DNA of 64,000 nt from Antedon mediterranea. Taxonomy: Eukaryota; Echinodermata; Crinoidea; Comatulida; Antedonidae. This document shows, one piece after another, positions 34,206 through 46,139 of this stretch. The stretch covers positions 17,181,001-17,245,000 of the forward strand of contig NC_092673.1 in assembly GCF_964355755.1 (NCBI RefSeq), read 5' to 3'. Made by a program: the position numbers and the translations under genes. Under the pieces are notes generated by a model. It saw nothing but the letters and a program-made list of their open reading frames with translations, was not told where the DNA came from and did not search any database. Position 1 is the stretch's first letter; each line of letters begins with the position of its first letter.

Positions 34206-35224
34206 GTTGTTAACATTTTTATGACCTTAAAACAAATATAAATTGCTCATTATTACTGTATGTACTTTAAGATAACGATTGACAATGGTCTAATTAATTA
34301 TAAATAGGAAATAAAATGGGACATGCTACATTGACTATTAATAAAATAACAAATTAAAAAATGTTTATGTTAAAAATAGAATCTGATTTCAATAAAAAAG
34401 GATTATTAATTGTTAATAACCTGCTCCCGCCCTTTACTTACTTAACAATAAAATACTTCTGTCAGTCTTATCACATACATTATGAATATGGCCTTAAAGA
34501 GATCCTTTTCCAAACAAACATTTTGCACAAAAGGAAGAGAAATGTAAATAATGTTTAGTTTAGTAAAAATGTTTGAGCAATGCAATTTCAAAAAGAAATT
34601 TAATATGAAATTATTCTTTTCAAGCAGTGCCGTATCTTATCTTATGACTTTCTGGAAAAAATTATTCTATTAAAGTTGCCAGTTAAAATTTGATATACTG
34701 GTAATTAAGTGCCCACAGATGGTTCTCGAATACTTCGGTAAATAACTGAATATTGTCTAAGTCGCACTGTACACAAAGCAAATAAATACAGATATGTAGT
34801 CAAATATAATTGTCATCCTGAGAATTACCTTAATTTTGTTTATTGCATGGTATTGTTCACCAAATTCCTGTTTTGGTACATTTGATGATGGGATGGTATC
34901 AAATGATCTTCATCGAGGCAAACGATAAATTTGTTTTGATCGTCAATATAGTACACTGGTTTTCAGTAGGTGTTAAAAATTAGTACTGAAAGTATTTACC
35001 CACTTTCTCTACCATTGGGTAAAAATTCTAGAAGTTGAACTTAATTTACAGAAATTTCCCATTACGTAAATTTATATATAAATTCATTAAACTGCTTATA
35101 GGCCTCATATTTTTAATATCTGAACATTTGTTTGTACAATTTTATGAAATATTTATTTTATAACGTTCAAATTTTGTGATTGCCATTGTACAGTAATTAG
35201 ATTTTGATGATTACTTACATTAAG
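34206..35224. other. No recognised feature
   Basis: AT-rich sequence without exon-like segments or repeat boundaries that I could define. Present only in block 1. Confidence 0.45.
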
Positions 35225-35410
35225 TAATAGGCTAACAATCACTAGATCTGATCCATGGTAATATATTATATTTTGTTTTAATTTATCAATAATGATAATT
35301 AGGATTTTATCACATTATTTAGCAGTAATTGTTGTTGTTTGTATTAACAAAAAAAAAACCAATTTCACATAATGTCTGTTGTCAGTATTTATAAACTTCA
35401 TGATTACTTC
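35225..35410 (+). repeat. Truncated ankyrin-unit intron
   Basis: Matches the intron of the 327-bp ankyrin units ('aataatgataatt', 'agcagtaattgttgttgttt', 'tgtctgttgtcagtattt') up to 'ataaacttcat', then departs before the acceptor, so the exon it should serve is missing. Confidence 0.85.
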
Positions 35411-35413
35411 ATT

Positions 35414-35630
35414 GTTAGTTGTGACCTTGACCTATGACCTTTCCCCCTCAAATTCGAACTCGTCCGAGCTTTTTGGGCATAGATCATTGTGTCCAAATTT
35501 GGTTAGAATCGGATAAAAACTGTGGCCTCCAGGCTGTTCACAGACACACACACAAACACACAAACACACAAACACACACACAAACATACAGGGGTGAAAA
35601 CATAACCTCCTTGGCGGAGGTAATAACATG
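35414..35630 (+). repeat. Dispersed repeat with CA-rich tract
   Basis: 'gaccttgacctatgacct' followed by a CA/CAAA-rich microsatellite (35542-35586) and 'cctccttggcggaggtaat', which forms a small hairpin. This end resembles 3' tails of widespread marine-invertebrate retroposons, but I cannot name the family. Confidence 0.5.
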
Positions 35631-35698
35631 ACAATACAACAATACCAATATTAAAAACTCACAACAAGAACATATTATTACATATTATTTCATGGTGC

Positions 35699-37141
35699 TC
35701 ATCTGGATGAATGTCGCTGATGTCTCCTGATACCTGTGGGCAGAAAGGAGAAAAGATATCGGTTTGTGTCAGCAGCCGCGGATCGCAATCTTCCACTACA
35801 AGCACTCCTGAGACTGCCTAAATCGGAATTCACAGGATGACTTTCATCCCTCAACACCATCCCAAAAAGCCTGTCCAGGTTCTCGCAATAAACTGAATCC
35901 ACCGACTGCTGACACAAACCAGACATCCTCTCAACCCTTCTTACCACACAATCAATTCTACCCTTATCTCCCTCTGTAACATTTCCACCCCACCCTGCAA
36001 TACAATATTTCCAAACCCCAACAATAATAGACTGATAGAATGTAATCAAAATATTATTATTTACACTGAACTTGTTTAGTTGTCTTAAACAGTACATTCT
36101 AGTATTTACTTTCTTAATAACGAGATCCAAGTGGTTACTCCACGTCAATTTATTGTTAAATACAACCCCGAGATATTTATATGTTTCCACCCTCTGAATT
36201 TGTCTACCCATTATGTCAACTAGATCACATTTATTCGTTTTCTTTCTAAAATCTATAATCATTTCCTTTGTTTTTTCAACATTCAATTTTAAAAAGTTAT
36301 CATTACTATATTTTACAAAATTATTAATCTCATTTAAATATGAAGTGCAATCGTCCTTCTGAATCAAGCCAATCATCGCCGTATCGTCAGCAAATCGTAC
36401 AACTGGGCAAGAATCATATTTAGATCTATAATCACTTGTATACAAGGTAAACAAAAAAGGGGCTAATACAGTGCCTTGTGGCGCACCTGTATTGGAAACA
36501 CTAACATCAGAACATACTGTTGGGCTAAGCTTCACATACTGCTTTCTGTTTGTTAGAAAATTCAGAATAAAAAGAATCAAATTAAGGGGAATGGCCATCT
36601 TACACAGCTTATCTACTAGTAAATGGGGTTGAATGGTGTTAAACGCAGAGGAGAAGTCGTAATACATAACACGGGCTGAATTTCCAACCTTTGTTTTATC
36701 TAAATGACGATACAGCCTTTCAAGTTTAACGACAATCGCATCTTCTGTGCTCCGAGCACTTCTGTATGCAAATTGCATGGGATCAGTATGCGTAGTGACT
36801 ATTGGTTTTAAGCATTTTAAAACAATTTTCTCACATATTTTACCTACAACTGATGTTAAGGCAACTGGCCTGAGATCATTCATATACTTAATAACACGGC
36901 TTTTTGGAATAGGAACAATAGATGATTGTTTCCATGTTTCTGGAAGTGAACTAGTTGTGAAACACAAATTAAAAATAATTGAGAAAATATACAATAACTG
37001 CATTGCACATGATTTTAAAATATTTGGTTTAAGTTTATCGGGCCTGGGAGCTTTCTTAGCATTCAAATTTCTAAAATACTTATATACTTCACCCTCATTT
37101 GTATCAATTTTTATGTCATTTATATTTGATTCAAGCTTCAT
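35699..37141 (-). CDS. 5'-truncated LINE ORF2: reverse transcriptase and C-terminus
   Basis: A 480-residue open frame without frameshifts. RT motifs in order: fingers 'KKAPRPDKLKPNILK' (29-43), catalytic D162 in YYDFSSAFNTI, 'GAPQGTVLAPFLF' (219-231) and FADD (250-253), then thumb and connection and an Arg/Ser-rich tail. The endonuclease domain is absent, consistent with 5' truncation; the frame begins at 37141 only because the element starts about there. The D-x-S-S-A-F-N variant of the usual SKAFD motif is unusual but also seen in some jockey/CR1/Rex-like elements. Cannot move by itself; the open frame suggests a fairly young copy. Confidence 0.85.
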   Translation of the reverse strand: MKLESNINDIKIDTNEGEVYKYFRNLNAKKAPRPDKLKPNILKSCAMQLLYIFSIIFNLCFTTSSLPETWKQSSIVPIPKSRVIKYMNDLRPVALTSVVGKICEKIVLKCLKPIVTTHTDPMQFAYRSARSTEDAIVVKLERLYRHLDKTKVGNSARVMYYDFSSAFNTIQPHLLVDKLCKMAIPLNLILFILNFLTNRKQYVKLSPTVCSDVSVSNTGAPQGTVLAPFLFTLYTSDYRSKYDSCPVVRFADDTAMIGLIQKDDCTSYLNEINNFVKYSNDNFLKLNVEKTKEMIIDFRKKTNKCDLVDIMGRQIQRVETYKYLGVVFNNKLTWSNHLDLVIKKVNTRMYCLRQLNKFSVNNNILITFYQSIIVGVWKYCIAGWGGNVTEGDKGRIDCVVRRVERMSGLCQQSVDSVYCENLDRLFGMVLRDESHPVNSDLGSLRSACSGRLRSAAADTNRYLFSFLPTGIRRHQRHSSR

Positions 37142-37659
37142 CAGCCCCTGTTTCTCCCCCCCCCCCCTGACAAGACCCCCTTGTTACGCGGCTGCCCTTA
37201 TCAATACACCAAGCCATCCATCTCGTTGGTCGAATCAGGTTTTACTTTGTATATGAATGGAGAAAAAATATATTATACGTAAGCTTTTTAACCACCCAAT
37301 CAGAAGTGAGTTGACGTCGTTTCTATACTTGTGTCACCACATAACAAACAGGCCTTCCTGAGGTTTCCCTGATCTCACAACATGCATTCAAACACCGTGT
37401 TGTCGTCTTTCATTTAAAAAAAACACAGTGTGGTGGTCTTTTGTTTTCATGATGCATCGAAACGACGAATAACTACAATGCATAGTTTGACTACTGAAAC
37501 TACTTAAACTACTGAACTTTTCTATTTAATACTGAAATTTATTTTAACAATTTGAGAACTTGCAATGCACATAGAGTATGATCATGGACCTATCTCATTT
37601 ATAGGTCCATGGTATGATAAAGAAATTGGTACACTATTTAAAAAGTGTAATAAGGGATC

Positions 37660-38139
37660 ATCTCACAGTGTGTTGATTGACTTGGTACTGTAGATCATGC
37701 ACTGTGGCTGCTGTGTACAATCTCACAGTGTGTTGATTGACTTGGTACTGTACACCATGCACTGTGGCTGCTGCGTACAATCTCACAGTGTGTTGATTGA
37801 CTTGGTACTGTACACCATGCACTGTGGCTGCTGTGTACAATCTCACAGTGTGTTGATTGACTTGGTACTGTACACCATGCACTGTGGCTGCTGTGTACCA
37901 TCTCACAGTGTGCTGATTGACTTGGTACTGTACACCATGCACTGTGGCTGCCGTGCACAATCTCACAGTGTGTTGATTGACTTGGTACTGTACACCATGC
38001 ACTGTGGCTGCTGTGTACAATCTCACAGTGTGTTGATTGACTTGGTACTGTACACCATGCACTGTGGCTGCTGTGTACCATCTCACAGTGTGTTGATTGA
38101 CTTGGTACTGTGCACCATGCACTGTGGCTGCTGTGAGTA
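37660..38139 (+). repeat. 60-bp satellite array, 8 units
   Basis: Same unit as 7501-9060. Long frames in both directions are again a result of the 60-bp period. Confidence 0.96.
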
Positions 38140-38615
38140 CAGTACATGCCATATCTGAATTTCCTCAACTCAGAGGATGAATGCCTGGCCACTATACATT
38201 TATGATACAGTTTTGTCACAATTGTGTGCATTAACTATTATTATGTTATCAGATTTGTGATTTGTGATATGCATTATTTGTACTGACAAGTATCTGTCAT
38301 CTATTATCAGATATCAATTGTCTGGTAAAATTGTCAACTAGATGTTGTCTTATGATTACCTCATCCTTTGGAAGGAACATAAAGTTGTGAACAACCTAAA
38401 TACACATTTTATTTGTCAAGTAGGATAATAGTAGGTGCTGTACTATGGCTACTGTAAATCTGAATTCAGTTTCCAGTTACACCATCAAAAATACTTTTTA
38501 TTTTTTGTTTTATTGACATTAATTTATTGTGACTTAAAAGTTTAATTTGTTTAAAAGAATATTAGTATTTCTAATCTAGAGTATACTACAAAGGATTGTG
38601 TTGTTGTTTTGTGTG

Positions 38616-38675
38616 TTAGATTGTACACATAAGGCATGTGCATTGTTAGGTTGTACACATAAGGCATGTGTATTG
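38616..38675 (+). repeat. 30-bp minisatellite, two units
   Basis: Short allele-like counterpart of the ten-unit array at 24936-25248. Confidence 0.85.
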
Positions 38676-38738
38676 TTACATCACAAAATAAAACTGATAG
38701 GAAATTTAATTTCATTATGCAATTATTTTATCTTAATT

Positions 38739-39053
38739 CAGGGGCAGATTTGGGGGGGGGGGGGCTGGCCCCAGCTCCCTTTTGTAATATATATATAGAC
38801 ATATATATTATGCACCCATTTACATGCGATTTTACAGGAAAAGAGGGTACAAATCAACAATAAAAATTGTTAAAATCTTCAATTTTTTTTAAGTTGAACC
38901 GAGTTTAACTTCAACGTTACGATCGGTAAAACTGACTGACCAATCAAATAGTTCATAAATTACGTCATCATAGTTTGTGAAAAAATATGTACGTGTTGAC
39001 GATTATTTTCCCATATCGGCCCCCTCTTTATCAAAATCCTAGATCCGCCCCTG
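38739..39053. mobile_element. Internally deleted hAT-like element
   Basis: Same ends and site as 25309-26082. The interior after about 38999 jumps to the right end, removing most of the promoter-like segment. The flanking 'taatt' is conserved, so the insertion predates the block duplication. Confidence 0.78.
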
Positions 39054-40517
39054 TAATTAGTCAGTAAAACATATTTTCGTGGCTTAGACTTAGAGCACTC
39101 TTTATACTAATGGAGATTTGGATGTATAAGTTTCATCCGATTAACAAATGGTAACATGCATTGACAGTTGACAAACATTTTGTGGTTTTAATAAATAAAA
39201 TAATTAATTATATAATATAGGGTAAATTACACAGAAAAAAGTAATGTGATGATGTGCGTTTGCCTAGCCTTTGTTTAAGGTGCACTTTCACCTTGGCTGG
39301 AAAACCCCAGGGCAATTTACAGTCATTTTTGTCTTTTCAGGTTTAGACATGCAAGTGATTATTAATTTCCAATAGACCATATCATAAAAACCTATCAAAA
39401 ACTGCGTTTGTGTGTTTGTTCTCTGTTGATATAAAATCTTTTATTTTCCATTGAATAGGTTGACATGCAAGACTGATTTAGGAAGTCAGGTGATGCACAG
39501 AACGCGGCAAAGAGGGTATTGGCACTTTGCATAACAATAAACACCTTATAGGCTGGTAGCGTACAATCCCATTGCTGGACCAGTGAATGGAGGATTCTTT
39601 TCCAGACAAATGATGTAATTTTATGGTTAACATTATTTATGAATTCATTAGTGTGATGTGAGTTATATATTTTTTAAATTTCATTATAGTAATTTGACTT
39701 CTAAGCTAGTAGAGCTTGTTGTATGAAGGTTTAAACAGTCTGGTTTAAAGCTAGTCCGTAATAATACAACACAATGGTTCATACAACAAACAGTAGCCAA
39801 AACATATTTTGGTTTATAATCCAACAGATATGTTGTGTGAGAATAAATGCTGTTTTAAATGTCTTATTAATTCTTTTTAATTGTCGTTTGCTGTCTTTAA
39901 ATTAGCTTTTGATTGCCATGTTGATACTGAGACTATCTTACCTACTGTAACAAACAATATTATTTATGTAATAGAATCAGGGACATTTCGGATCAGTCAT
40001 AGAGGAAACAATTAAATAGTTTTTTCCTCCATAGACCAAGATCCCACAATTAGGATATAAATGGTTGGTAGTTTGCAATAATTATACAATTTTAAAAGAA
40101 TGATTTTTTAAACTGAATAATCAACTATTTTATTATATGGTTTACAATTTTTATAAAAATTTTGATTTTCTCTTTGTGAAAAAAATTGGTCATACATAAT
40201 TGCAGTGTAAGGCAATAATTGTCCTTTTTAAGTGCTTATAACATCATGTAATTGTGCGTTATTTTTTTATGCTTACTATGGAATGACATATAATGCCTGC
40301 GTGTTAATAATTATCCGCGGATAACTCCTTGTGATTGTATTGGATAATTTTTTTTTTTTTTTTATACGTTCTTCTTTTTTTCTTGCTATTTTTGTGCATC
40401 GCGTTTCTCTAAAATGTGTAAGCATAACATTTCATAACTTTGACAACATGTGGACATTTACCTGTGCACCTCCTATTTTTGAATGACGTCATAGTTGCGC
40501 AACGTGACTTGTGCGCA

Positions 40518-40929
40518 ATTTTATGAATTTCAATGATTGATCATAGATTAAAAACCGAAAGTCATTTAGTATTGGCACTTTGACAAAATTTAAGTCATAT
40601 CAAGGGCAAACTTTCTAAGGATTAAAAATGGCATGTTTCAGAAGAAGTTACGCGCGCACGCGCATTTAAAATTTCAAAATGCGCAAAATGAATTTCTAAT
40701 CAACTTTTTACACGCTTCTTGTCATTTTGAGCATGTCAAAAATTCCCACGGGCGCGCGCGGAGCGTTAAAAACATATTTTTTTCTCTTGAATTATATTTT
40801 CAAGCCTTTCCTAGTAATTTTGGAAACAATTTAGACCTTTTGCACTTAAAATAACACCATACGAACACGTTAAATTAGATTAAATTATCGGATCATGCAT
40901 CAATAAGGCTAAACAAACATTGTGATGTC
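40518..40929. other. No gene; CGCG-rich words
   Basis: Repeated 'cgcgcacgcgc' and 'gcgcaaaatg' words resemble 13480-13770. The frame at 40633-40854 is composed of these and is not called. Confidence 0.45.
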
Positions 40930-41218
40930 ATCGTATTGAAAACGCACACAGAACGGGTAGGCCTAAAACCGGATCGCAAACAACAGTTCCCAGACACATA
41001 ATAGCGAAATTTCTATACAGACCGCAAAGGTTCTCTATCCTATCAAAGGCTAAAAAAATAAAGAAAAAAAGCTTTTATGTCATGGAAGACCTACCCCTAT
41101 CTGATGTGGAAAAAAAACATCAACTAAAGGATGTAATGTCGAAGGCATATCTAGCAGGCAAGCACCCGTCTTTTCGTAACGGCACATTGTATATAGATGG
41201 AATGCCTTATCGTGAATA
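40930..41218 (+). pseudogene. LINE ORF1 C-terminal part
   Basis: A frame contains HRIENAHRTGRPKTG, VPRHIIAKFLYRPQRF and, near the end, FRNGTLYIDGMPYRE before TAG at about 41216. 'AHR-G-P' and 'PR-II-KF' are hallmarks of the RNA-binding C-terminal region of LINE ORF1 proteins. Upstream frames are closed, so about the last 95 codons remain. Confidence 0.7.
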
Positions 41219-42100
41219 GTCCTAATGACGCAATCAGAATGTAACTTGAATAGCTATTCAAGTATTTATAGCACATTGACACGTAGGCCTATTTTATATA
41301 ATCGTATATTCTACCTTTAGAAGGCCTAGTAGACGTGTGCATTGCGTTTTTTATGTACATATACGAGAACCATTATGTTATGTTGGACCATCATGGACCT
41401 GATTATTTGGCGGAGCAAAGAAGCAAAGAAATTGACTATTTATTTATAATACTTACTTTGTAATGAACTTGCATATATGTATTCATATTTTTATTAATTA
41501 TGTATGTATATTTATTTATTTATGTTTTATTTATTTTACTTTTTGCGTCATGTACATTATATATAATATTAATTGTTCAACTGTATAATGATTGATAGTG
41601 TAACTTCGAATCTACCTAACTTTAATCCGTTAACTCACAACCTTGATAATTTTGATGAGCAGTCAGCAGATTTAATCGATCAATTAAACTCGAGATCAAC
41701 TACTCTTGATAACTGTTCATATTATGATTGTGACAAGTTTAATTCAACCTTCACAAATGATTCCAATACTAGCCTTTCCCTTTTTCATCTGAACATTAGA
41801 AGTATTAAAACTAAAGTAGACCCACTCATACGTCTGTTAGACAATTTAAGCATTGATTTCTCAATAGTAGGTCTCTCAGAGACATGGCTACATGATAACT
41901 CGCCAACTCCCTCCTTACATAACTATACTATTTTCTCTAAAAATAGGTCAACTAGAATTGGTGGTGGTGTTGCTTTATTTGTTCATAATGATATAAATGT
42001 TAAAATCAGACATGACAATGACATCTTGCTTCCTCTGCCTTATGAATCTCTATTCATTGAGCTTAGTAACCATAACAAAAAATCTACTGTTGTCGGTATA

Positions 42101-42184
42101 AGGCCTAAAAAAAAAAATTGTTTGTTTGCTGTCAAGTTTTTTTTTTTGGTAGGGGGGGGGGGGGGGGGTGGGCGGGTGGAAAAA

Positions 42185-42219
<35 letters not shown>

Positions 42220-43390
42220 GTTAATTTCTCTGTTAATTGCTCGCGAATTTGAGAGTAACAAAACACACTGAATAAAACAACGAGCTCAAACATCTATTCA
42301 TAATTTGTTTCACACTTTAATTCTGTTTTGGCCGCGTTAGGCCCCGTGTCTAAACTAGCCTAGGCTAGGCCTACTACTACACAGTAGGTCGTTGTTAGCA
42401 GGCCTAATTAAATATTTTAATTTTTAGAAGTTAGTGTACCATATATTTCGGTGTAATAAGTCGCACCTGTGTATAATAAGACGCACCCGACCCCTAACTG
42501 AGAATAAAATATCGGTATTTTGTATATCGTCGATGTATAAGACGGCCGCGTCCAGCCTCATCAAGAAGGGAAGTCCCCCATTCCGTCAGTTCTTTCTAAC
42601 TTGTTATGAATGAGTTTCGCACCCGCAACATCGAGTGCATGATGACCGCACGTGTGTGTGGGCTAGCCTCGCTCGATTCTTTTATCGAGAGGCGCACGTT
42701 TTCACGGACAATCGTATTCGATTAGTATCTATGTATCCTAGAAGTGTGTACCCTAGGTCTATGCTATAATCAACTGGAGAATATACTAGTCGAATACTGT
42801 GTACACAATGTGGTTGCCAAGAAGGGCTCGCTCGCGCTGGGGGTACGACGGTCGTGCGTATAACTATAATACTATTCCAATCGTAAACGTCGTTTTCAAA
42901 TGAAATTTTATCGGAGCGCCTAAAACAGCTCCATAATGAACAAATCTTTTCATCATACTTGAAAACTAGCAGGTTGCTGTTACGCTAGTACACTGTAGCT
43001 AGGCTAGGCCTACTCTTTAGACTTTAGTAATACTAATAGGCCTAGGCTAGGCCTTACCTTAAAAAGCCCAGGCCTACCCAATGAGGTGGCGATCTGTGTG
43101 TTGAGGCATTTATGTTCGGTGTATAAGACGCACCCTTAATTTAGAGGTTAAATTTGCGTGTCAAAAGTGCGATTATACACCGAAATATACGCTACGTTAT
43201 TATTTTTATTGTTTCATCCTCGCACACTCGATTTTTACACCTTTTCGGCCAAAAAAAATTATTAAAAAAACTTTTTTTTTAAAGCGCCCTCAACGTAAAA
43301 AAAAAACTTTTTCTTATTTCCGCCCCAAATTTTTGGCAAAATTAGGGGCGGCGGATGACAGCAAACAAACTATTTTTTTTTTTTGCCCTA
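42101..43390. mobile_element. TIR element nested in the LINE endonuclease
   Basis: The left end 'aggcctaaaaaaaaaaattg' with 'tttgtttgctgtca' pairs with the right end 'tgacagcaaacaaac' plus T-run and 'gcccta'. It splits the endonuclease frame exactly between GGT-ATA and ATA-TAC, so a 3-bp ATA duplication is likely. The interior has poly-G and poly-T runs (42153-42171 and 42186-42218) and a further nested element. No protein. Confidence 0.75.
42441..43190. mobile_element. MITE nested within the nested element
   Basis: Ends 'atatatttcggtgtaataag' and the complement of 'atatttcggtgtataatcgc' enclose about 750 bp in which 'agacgcaccc' words recur near both ends. Similar 'cggtgtataagacgcacc' ends are widespread in animal genomes. 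Duplication at the target is unclear, so borders may be off by a few bases. Confidence 0.65.
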
Positions 43391-46139
43391 ATATACCGTC
43401 CACCTGGAAGTTGTATTGACCATTTTTCTGAATCACTAGACAGTGTTCTAAGTAAAATTGATTCTGAAAATAAGAAGTGTCACATTATGGGGGATATAAA
43501 TATTGATCTAATTAAATATCATAATCATCCCAGCACTGGAAATTATCTTGATCTACTTCTTTCACATTCTTTTTATCCCACTATATCGAAACCTACCAGA
43601 ATAACTACAACAACTGCCTCTCTAATTGATCACTTTTATACCAACCAAACTCATTCTAATATTTCCTCCGGTGTTCTTATTACAGATATTTCTGACCATC
43701 TTCCCATTTTTTAACTTATTCATGATGACCAATGCCATTATAACAAGCCTACTGATAGACAGTCTCCCCGCATACAGGATGTTAATGCCTTTTGTAATGA
43801 CATCATAAACGAAGATTGGTCTGAAGTTTATAACGCCACACCTAATCTCGCTTTTGACACATTTTTATTAAAATTCTATAATATACATGATAAACATACC
43901 ACCTATAAATCTGTACCCAAAACTAAAATGTCTAAACAACCATGGATGTCGCCTGGTCTTAAAAAATGTAGTAAAAAAAAGCAAAAATTATACAAAAAAT
44001 TTATTTTATCACAAGATCCTAATCGCAAACTAACATACACAAAATATAACAATATGTTTAATAAGCTTTGCCGCACTGCAAAAAAGAATTATTTTTCTTT
44101 ACAATTTGACACGGTCAAAGGCAATCTTAAAAAAACCTGGTCCATTATTAATTCTGTTTTATCCCCTAATAAGTCAAGTCGAAACTATCCCAAACAACTT
44201 ACAATAAATGACAATACCATTACATCTGAAATAGATATTTGTAATCAATTTAATAAATATTTTTCTCAAATTGGCACTTCACTTAAAAATGCAATGCCAG
44301 ATTCCTTAATTAATCCAAAATCATATCTTCCTGATCCCCTTCTCCATTCTTTCTTTATAAATCCTGTAACTGAACATGAAGTGATGATAATTATAAATGA
44401 TCTTGATCCAAAGAAAGGAGGTGGCGATGATAGAGTTACACCATACATTATTAAATTGATTTCTCCATTCATTATTAATCACCTTACGTTCTGTATTAAT
44501 TCATCTTTTTCTTCAGGTAGTTTTCCCAATTATTTAAAGTTAGCAAAAGTTATTCCAATTTTCAAGAAAGGTAGACAAGATATACTTTCAAATTACAGAC
44601 CCATTTCACTACCTTTTCCAAAATCATTGAAAAATTAATGTACTCCCGTCTCTATGAGTTCCTGGATTGCAATAACGTACTCTTTGCTCATCAATATGGT
44701 TTTCGTAAATCTCATTCCACTTCACATGCAATCCTTGATCTCATAAATAATGTAACAAACTCCTTTGAAAAAAGACAATTTTTGTTATCTGTCTTTGTCG
44801 ACTTATCCAAGGCCTTCGATATTATAGATCACCGTATACTTATTAATAAACTTAACAATTATGGAATCAGGGGTATTACCTTAAACTGGTTTCGTAGTTA
44901 CTTAAGTATGAGGAAGCAATATGTCTCGTTTGGTAATTGTATATCACCAGAGGAAGAGATGACATGTGGGGTGCCACAAGGGTCGGTTCTTGGCCCTCTC
45001 CTTTTTTTAATTTACGTAAATGACTTATCCAGAGTCAGTGACACCCTCCATGTCATCTCCTTTGCTGATGACACTACACTATTTTTTTCTCATTCAGATT
45101 TAAAAGTTTTATTTTCTATAGTTAATAATGAATTGTCAAAATATAATGACTGGTTCATCTCAAATAAACTCCTTATAAACTCCATGAAACCAATTACATT
45201 CTTTTTCATACACAACGTCAATCGTTAGACCTTACTGATTACAATATATTTATTAATGGAGATAACATTAAACAAACGTCAGAGACTATGTTCCTTGGTG
45301 TTTTAATCCAGGAAAACTTGAGATGGACCAGTCATCAGAATCATATTGCAAATAAAATTTCTAAAACAATTGGGATTATAAATAATCTTAAGCACACTTT
45401 TCCCCGGCGTATCCTTCTTTCATTATATAATTCTTTAATTTTACCTCATCTTTATTATTGTAACATTATTTGGGCTGCTGACTATCCATCACATCTCGAT
45501 AAACTTAATAAGCTGATTAAGCGTGCTATTAGAAATATTACTTGTACGTCTCGCATTACTCCATCTGAACCTTTATTTTATGAACTTAAGTTACTGAAGT
45601 TAGGTGATATACATAAATTGCAAAGTGCCTCTTTTGTCTTTCAATATTTTTCTAACAATCTTCCTTCTCCCATGATGAATTTATTTAACACTGCTGATTT
45701 CAACCATGGTCATAATTTAAGAAGTACTGTTCATAAGTTTCAGTTAACTATTCCTTTTGTAAGATTAACTAGTTCTTCCCACTTTATTTATGTTTCTGGC
45801 CCTTTAATTTGGAATCAATTAGATACTAGTATTGTTAACTCTTCCTCTCTCCCAACTTTTCGTAAAAAACTTAAAAGTAATTTGTTATCATTGTACTCAA
45901 ACTAGACCTTCAAACTGTTTTTGTCATGACTTTTTTTTATTTTATTTAATAATTATATACAAATGTATTTTTTTCTTTTGTTTATGGGTCTTGCGTGACA
46001 AGTATTCTCTTCTTGCAAGAGCCTCTATTAATGGTATTTTTTGTATTTTCTCATTATAAATTATCATTCTTTTTTATTGTATTGTTATACCATTGATAGA
46101 AACTAATAAATGTTGAATTATTATGGCCACACGAATGTA

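Larger units (their letters stand above)
30725..35410 (+). repeat. Block 1 copy of the 5' half of the ankyrin-Roc locus
   Basis: Collinear with 48611-52200: shared upstream sequence, 31-bp minisatellite, exons 1-2, the 71-bp intronic array and the beginning of an ankyrin-unit intron. It breaks off within that intron just before the splice acceptor. Extra sequence at 33790-35224 is not in block 2. Confidence 0.85.
37195..40517 (+). repeat. Block 2 copy of the segmental duplication, without the large insertions
   Basis: Collinear with the uninserted parts of 4410-27515. It contains single-copy empty sites for three elements (37445-37452, 37645-37656 and 38280-38287). Homology ends after 'gacttgtgcgcaat', inside the promoter-like block. 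Confidence 0.88.
41573..45905 (+). pseudogene. LINE ORF2: endonuclease and reverse transcriptase, interrupted
   Basis: The N-terminal half of an AP-like endonuclease (FHLNIRSIKTK, LSETWLHD, GGGVALFVH) runs to 42100. It resumes at 43391 with IYRPPGSCIDHF, GDINIDL and the catalytic-type SDHLPIF, immediately followed by a TAA at 43712-43714. The frame continues to about 44610, where a one-base shift moves it to the next frame: KAFDIIDH, GVPQGSVLGPLLF and FADDTTLF of the RT palm (44638-45228). Another shift near 45182 leads to the C-terminal part ending at 45905. The insert plus any duplication is 1290 bp, a multiple of three, but contains stops. Confidence 0.85.
40930..46130 (+). mobile_element. 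LINE (jockey/CR1 superfamily), nearly full length but damaged
   Basis: ORF1 tail, spacer, ORF2 with endonuclease and RT, and a short 3' region with AATAAA near 46105. The element is 5'-truncated inside ORF1. ORF2 is interrupted by a nested element at 42101-43390 and has one nonsense codon and two frameshifts, so it is not autonomous now. Confidence 0.85.

Noticed and set aside
37658-38231. Open frames of 153-178 codons on both strands
   Set aside because: Same 60-bp satellite artefact in the shorter array.
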